Assembly (NCBI GenBank): GCA_964019335.1
Contig: OZ025649.1
Location: 744,001-808,000 of the forward strand
From: Diplonema japonicum
Lineage: Eukaryota > Euglenozoa > Diplonemea > Diplonemida > Diplonemidae
Direction: 5' to 3'
DNA length: 64,000 nt
This document shows, one piece after another, positions 60,172-64,000 of this stretch. The notes below the pieces were generated by a model. It did no database searches. It had not been told where the DNA came from and was given only the letters and a program-made list of their open reading frames with translations. Positions within the stretch are counted from its first letter, which is position 1; each line of letters begins with the position of its first letter. A program made the translations under genes and the position numbers.

Positions 60172-62484
60172 GAAGGTGAATGGAACTAAACCCCCCCCCC
60201 CCCCCCCCTCCCCTCCTGTAGTGATGTCGCCCCCTATGTCGCCAAATGCAAGGGTTTGAAAAAGAAAGATACGAAACAAAAGAATACGAAAGGTGGAAGG
60301 GGGGGGGGGAGAAAACGAAAAAAAAGAAAAGATCCTCGGAGAGTTCTTGCCCCAATTTCTTTCTTTCTTTCCTTCATTTCTTTTTTCTTTTTCTGCAAAC
60401 GTATTTACTTAAGGAGGAAAGAGTCTTGGTCTCTTTTTTTTTTTTTTAAAGCCTCCGCGGGCAATAACTTTTAAATTGTGTGGGGACGGGCTAACAGAGA
60501 GAATGTGAAAAAAGAATTTTTTTTTCCCCTCAAAGGGGACCCCAGCCAGCTGTACTATTCCACACTGTTCAGTGGTACATTGTTCGGATACTGCTGACGA
60601 AGAAAAGAAGACGGGAAAAAAAAAAAAAAAAGGATTTTTGCCACCAAAGACCCTCTTAGGGCCTCCCCCTTTCGCCCCTCTGTCCCTCTATCTTGTGCCG
60701 CTCCCACCCCCACTCCTGCTACTTCTCTTTTTCCTTCTCCTCTGCACAACGGAAGCAGATTGGTACTGTATACTACTAAAAGTAACAAACAAAGAAGAAA
60801 AAAAAAAAAAAAAAAAAAGAAACCGGGGTAATTTATTTTTAAAAGGACGGCTCTACTTATGTAACGTAAAGAAGCCGGATGCCCGAAAAATCGTTTTATG
60901 TCTGAGGAGCGAAGCACAGAGGCGTAAACACACCCTGAGGCAACTCCTCTTTCGTATTGTAGCCAGGTGCCTTTCAGAGAATTGTCTTACATTTTTTTTT
61001 TCCCTCTTTCTTTTTCTCGGTGGGAGGGAGCGGAAATCAAGAGGTGTGCTGCAAAAAAAAAAGAAAAGAAGAAGGAGAAAAAAAAAAGAAGAAAAGAAAA
61101 TAAATTTAAAGGGGGGGGACCTCCCTTTCTAGGTGAGGGCCCTTTTTTTTTATGGGGTGTTGTTTTTTATTTTTTTTTAAGGGGCGTCTCACAAAGACTT
61201 CCTTTATCTCATATATATTTTTATTTTGTGGAATATGGTGGTTGGGGGTTTTTTTTTTATTTTTATTTTATTTTATAAGGGTTCCTGACCATATCCTTTT
61301 CACAAGGCAGTCCACGTGCTGTATCAGTCAGCAAGGGTCAGAAATATTTTTTTTTTAAAGATAGATATTCTAACCAATGCCCCATGTAAAGCAGGGGCGG
61401 TCCGATCTTAGTCAGCGTTAGTACCATACAAATAATAAATAGAATTCCCCCCCCATTCCCCTCTTTTTTGAGGTTGCTGCTTTTCCTCTCTCTCTCTCTT
61501 TTCTGGGGAGATTAAACTAGAGACTAAAAAGAAATAAAGTAGGAGGTAAGCCTTCCACGGTGAGAGGATTCCGGCATAGTACGTGCAGTACTTCTCTTTG
61601 TTTTTTGTCTCTAGGATACACTCCCCCCCCCCCTTTTTTTATACATTATTTACACTTAAGAAGCTGTCACGCACTATTTTACTCCCAGTCTTTTTTCTTT
61701 TTTGAAAAAGAAAAGGCCCGAGTGGCTTCGCAGATCAGCAGGGAAATACAAGCCCCTCCCACTTTATATTTACTCTATTGCTTTCAAAGGATTTACACTT
61801 TATTTTTTTGACCCAGTAGGCACTCAAAGAATTTTTTTTGTGATCATTTATTTCCCCCCTTTTTTTTTCTCGAGGTGCATTGCCAAGAGGGAAGGGGGGA
61901 AATAGAAAAAAGAGGAAGGAGGGAAAAAAAAGAAAGAAAAGAACGGAGAAGAGAAAAAAAGAAAGGAAAAAAAAGAAAAAAGAAAAAAAGGAAGAAGAGA
62001 ATGGGGGGAAGGGTGTGAGGGTTCAGCCCCGTCCCTCCCCCCCCCAGCATTTTCCGTAATATATATTTCTGTTTTTCTTTATTCTCTCTTTCTCCTTGTT
62101 CGGTTCTTTCTCCCCTCTCCTTTCTTTAAGAAGAAAGAAAAAAAGAAGGATAGCACCGCAGCACCTTGTACACGGCATATTCTATTCATTTTCCATGTGG
62201 TAAGCACCCCCCTCCCTTTTCTTTCTCTCTTTTATTTATTACACTCCCTCTCATTTTTTTTCTTGAATATTCGCTACTGCAAAAAAGAAAAGAAAAGAAA
62301 GAAGAAAAGAATGGAAAAAGAACGACAAAAAAAAAGAAAACAAAAAGGTTAAAAAAGAAAAAAGCGTTTTTTTTCTTCCCCCCCCCCACCCACCCACTCT
62401 CTATTCCCAGCACCCTTTTTCTCAATTGTCATATTAAGCAAAAAAAACAAAAAAAAGAAGGGGGAAAAAAAGAAAGAGAATAAA
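60172..62484 (+). other. Large intergenic desert
   Basis: About 2.3 kb without a supported gene. It is made of alternating purine-rich and T/C-rich tracts. A less repetitive stretch near 60840-60980 might hide a small RNA, but I see no recognisable motif. Confidence 0.6.
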
Positions 62485-63468
62485 ATGTTCACAACACTTG
62501 AAAAGCCGTACAATGTACGGAGCAGGCCCAAAAGGGAGAAGGCGTTGAAGTGGGCGAACCTTGCAGCTGCGGTTGTGTCGTTTCTCTGTTTTGCGATAAC
62601 AGCTGCGGACGTGGACCAGCGTGCAGGGCGCAGTGTTGACAATTTTTGGTTCCCAAAGGACTGGGACCTCGACTCCGGCTTGAAGAATATCTTAGTAAAC
62701 TGCTCCTACACAGGAACCCTGTCTGTCGAAGGCTGGGATGTCCAGTACACTATGGACGAGGAAGGACGAGGCCCGATGATGGCCCATTCCGCAGCCCTGG
62801 TCCGCCGGGCAGTGTGGATCACAGGCATCAGCGTTCTGCTTTCTGCTTTGAACAAGCTTTTTTTTGACCGCAATATTCACGAGTACAGCTTAGGCGATGC
62901 TGGGATCCTCTCTGTTAGAAAGGGGTACCTAGTGGTCCTAGATGTGGGGTGTGTTGTCTGGTCCATCATAGCCCTGCAGCAACCGAACGACGAAAGTTCG
63001 TATATCGATGATTATATAAGCAATTGTACCTCTTTTGTGTCTGGTGCCAGCGCACCGGACCATTTGTGGGAAGCTCCGCCTTTTATTTTAATGTTTGTCG
63101 GGCATGGTGCCACCTTGTTCATGCACATGGTCAGCGCCACCATGTTGCTGTGTAACATGTCTGACAACCCGCAGTCCTTGCTACGCAAGCAGAGGCGGGC
63201 GCTCTTGTCCATCATCGCCATGAGGAAGTCCGACTCCTCTGGTATGGTGGCTGAGACGTCTTTCCAGCTCCTCTCTCAGGTCAAGACGATTATCTCGGCG
63301 GAGTACCTTAAGGAGGCACAGCCGGATGCCTTTCCGGAGGCTACTTATGACAACCCGTTGCCGCCGCAGCAGGTGCAGACGCAGCCCCATCTTCAGACAT
63401 TCGAGTATGATCAGTACGAGTCCCCTGGGGGGTACAACACCCCTGTTGACAATGAGGAGAAGAGGTAG
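62485..63468 (+). CDS. Multi-span membrane protein of unknown function
   Basis: 327 aa, single exon. There are about four transmembrane helices: residues about 23-41 (WANLAAAVVSFLCFAITAA), 110-130 (AVWITGISVLLSALNKLFF), 150-170 (YLVVLDVGCVVWSIIALQ) and 200-225 (FILMFVGHGATLFMHMVSAT). The loop between the first two carries an N-glycosylation site (NCSYTG). The cytoplasmic tail of about 95 residues is Pro/Gln/Tyr-rich with YDNP, EYDQYESP and GGYNTP motifs, possible sorting or SH3/SH2-type docking sites. The four-helix layout resembles tetraspan proteins, but no tetraspanin CCG motif is present. I do not recognise the family. Confidence 0.75.
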   Translation: MFTTLEKPYNVRSRPKREKALKWANLAAAVVSFLCFAITAADVDQRAGRSVDNFWFPKDWDLDSGLKNILVNCSYTGTLSVEGWDVQYTMDEEGRGPMMAHSAALVRRAVWITGISVLLSALNKLFFDRNIHEYSLGDAGILSVRKGYLVVLDVGCVVWSIIALQQPNDESSYIDDYISNCTSFVSGASAPDHLWEAPPFILMFVGHGATLFMHMVSATMLLCNMSDNPQSLLRKQRRALLSIIAMRKSDSSGMVAETSFQLLSQVKTIISAEYLKEAQPDAFPEATYDNPLPPQQVQTQPHLQTFEYDQYESPGGYNTPVDNEEKR

Positions 63469-64000
63469 TTTTGTAACTTTAAAAAATAGAAAGAAGAAAA
63501 AATAAAATAGAAACGTGTGAATTTATGGGGGGGGGGGGGAGTAGTTTAGAATGACTAGAATAATGAAGAAGAATAAGGGGAAATAAAAAAAAAATACAAG
63601 AATAGAACGGGGAAAAGAGGGAATAGTGAAAAGGTACACCTTTTCACGGGAAGCTTCCCCCCCCACCACTACCATTTCCTACAAGCTTTTTTTCGACCAT
63701 CCGTTGTAGCATGTCCCTGAGGCATTGTGCACGCTGGCTGCCACAGCCCGACATGTGTCACTTAAGGCTTGTAGTTGACAGTAGGTGACCGTGACCCGCT
63801 CACAAGAAAGAAAAGAAGTTCCGAGTTACCGCAATAGAGTTGAGGTAGTAATTCCGCGCACAAACCTTTTGGGTGGAAAGAACGAAGAAACAAAGTTTTG
63901 CTTTGCCGAACTGTGTTTTTTTCAGAATGAAAAGAAAAGAAGGATACGATCGGTTTCTTTGTTTTATGTTTTGTTCCCTCTTTTTTTTGTGTATATTTTT
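63469..64000 (+). other. Intergenic to window end
   Basis: No gene seen. The segment 63690-63810 is non-repetitive and has inverted CATGTC / GACATG words about 40 nt apart; a small RNA is possible but unsupported. Confidence 0.5.

Noticed and set aside
1..64000. Search by eye for a spliced-leader RNA, 5S rRNA or snRNA gene
   Set aside because: No convincing Sm site, leader-donor arrangement or conserved snRNA motif was found; only weak hairpins are reported.

Overview
This is nuclear DNA of a unicellular eukaryote, most likely a diplonemid or other euglenozoan. This is inferred, because no spliced-leader gene or species marker is in view. All 26 protein-coding genes I can support are on the + strand. 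Neighbouring genes in clusters are often only 67-130 bp apart, and several have a pyrimidine tract plus AG just before the start codon, as expected for polycistronic transcription with trans-splicing. Clusters are separated by 0.7-3.4 kb of homopolymer-rich DNA (T, C, G and A runs up to 50 nt). Unlike kinetoplastids, the genes carry many very short GT-AG cis-introns: I reconstruct 22, most 31-42 bp and four exactly 31 bp, usually with donor GTATG and acceptor ACAG. Only two tRNA genes and retrotransposon debris lie on the - strand.

Layout. 1-9 kb: the 3' end of a PIG-O-like GPI ethanolamine-phosphate transferase gene, an acylation-prone His-rich zinc protein, an OTU protease whose catalytic His is in its own last exon, a small two-exon gene, an EF-hand-like protein and a NADAR protein. 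8.8-10 kb: a membrane-anchored PP2C phosphatase. 10.4-12.6 kb: a MITE-like element and a decayed piggyBac transposon bounded by TTAA. 12.7-19 kb: a DHHC-like membrane protein lacking the catalytic Cys, a 7-exon charged-helix protein and a Tudor-like protein. 19.0-27.6 kb: tRNA-Asp, a non-LTR retrotransposon with a 2A peptide motif, an ORF1-like retroelement protein, other LINE fragments, 213-bp direct repeats and tRNA-Ala.

28-37 kb: MutY, CIAPIN1/Dre2, a GGCT-like protein, a coiled-coil protein, an unknown protein, a WH2/poly-proline/SPRY protein and an NTF2-like/CCCH protein. 40-46.6 kb: a metallophosphatase, a CysQ-like phosphatase and a large PAN/mucin surface protein. 49-60 kb: an EGF-like membrane protein, an alpha2delta-like VWA/Cache protein, a small gene, a SPRY protein, ribosomal protein uS9, a C-type-lectin-like protein, and an unusual fusion of an eIF4E-like domain with two PYM/eIF2A-type ribosome-binding hairpins. 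62.5-63.5 kb: a multi-span membrane protein.

The genes do not form one pathway, as is usual for polycistronic clusters. Themes are cell-surface proteins (PAN/mucin, EGF, lectin and VWA/Cache proteins plus GPI-anchor synthesis), translation (uS9, eIF4E fusion) and Fe-S biology (CIAPIN1 and the Fe-S enzyme MutY). Several proteins keep a recognisable fold but lack the usual key residue (DHHC, GGCT, NADAR, VWA and the eIF4E cap-binding Trp).
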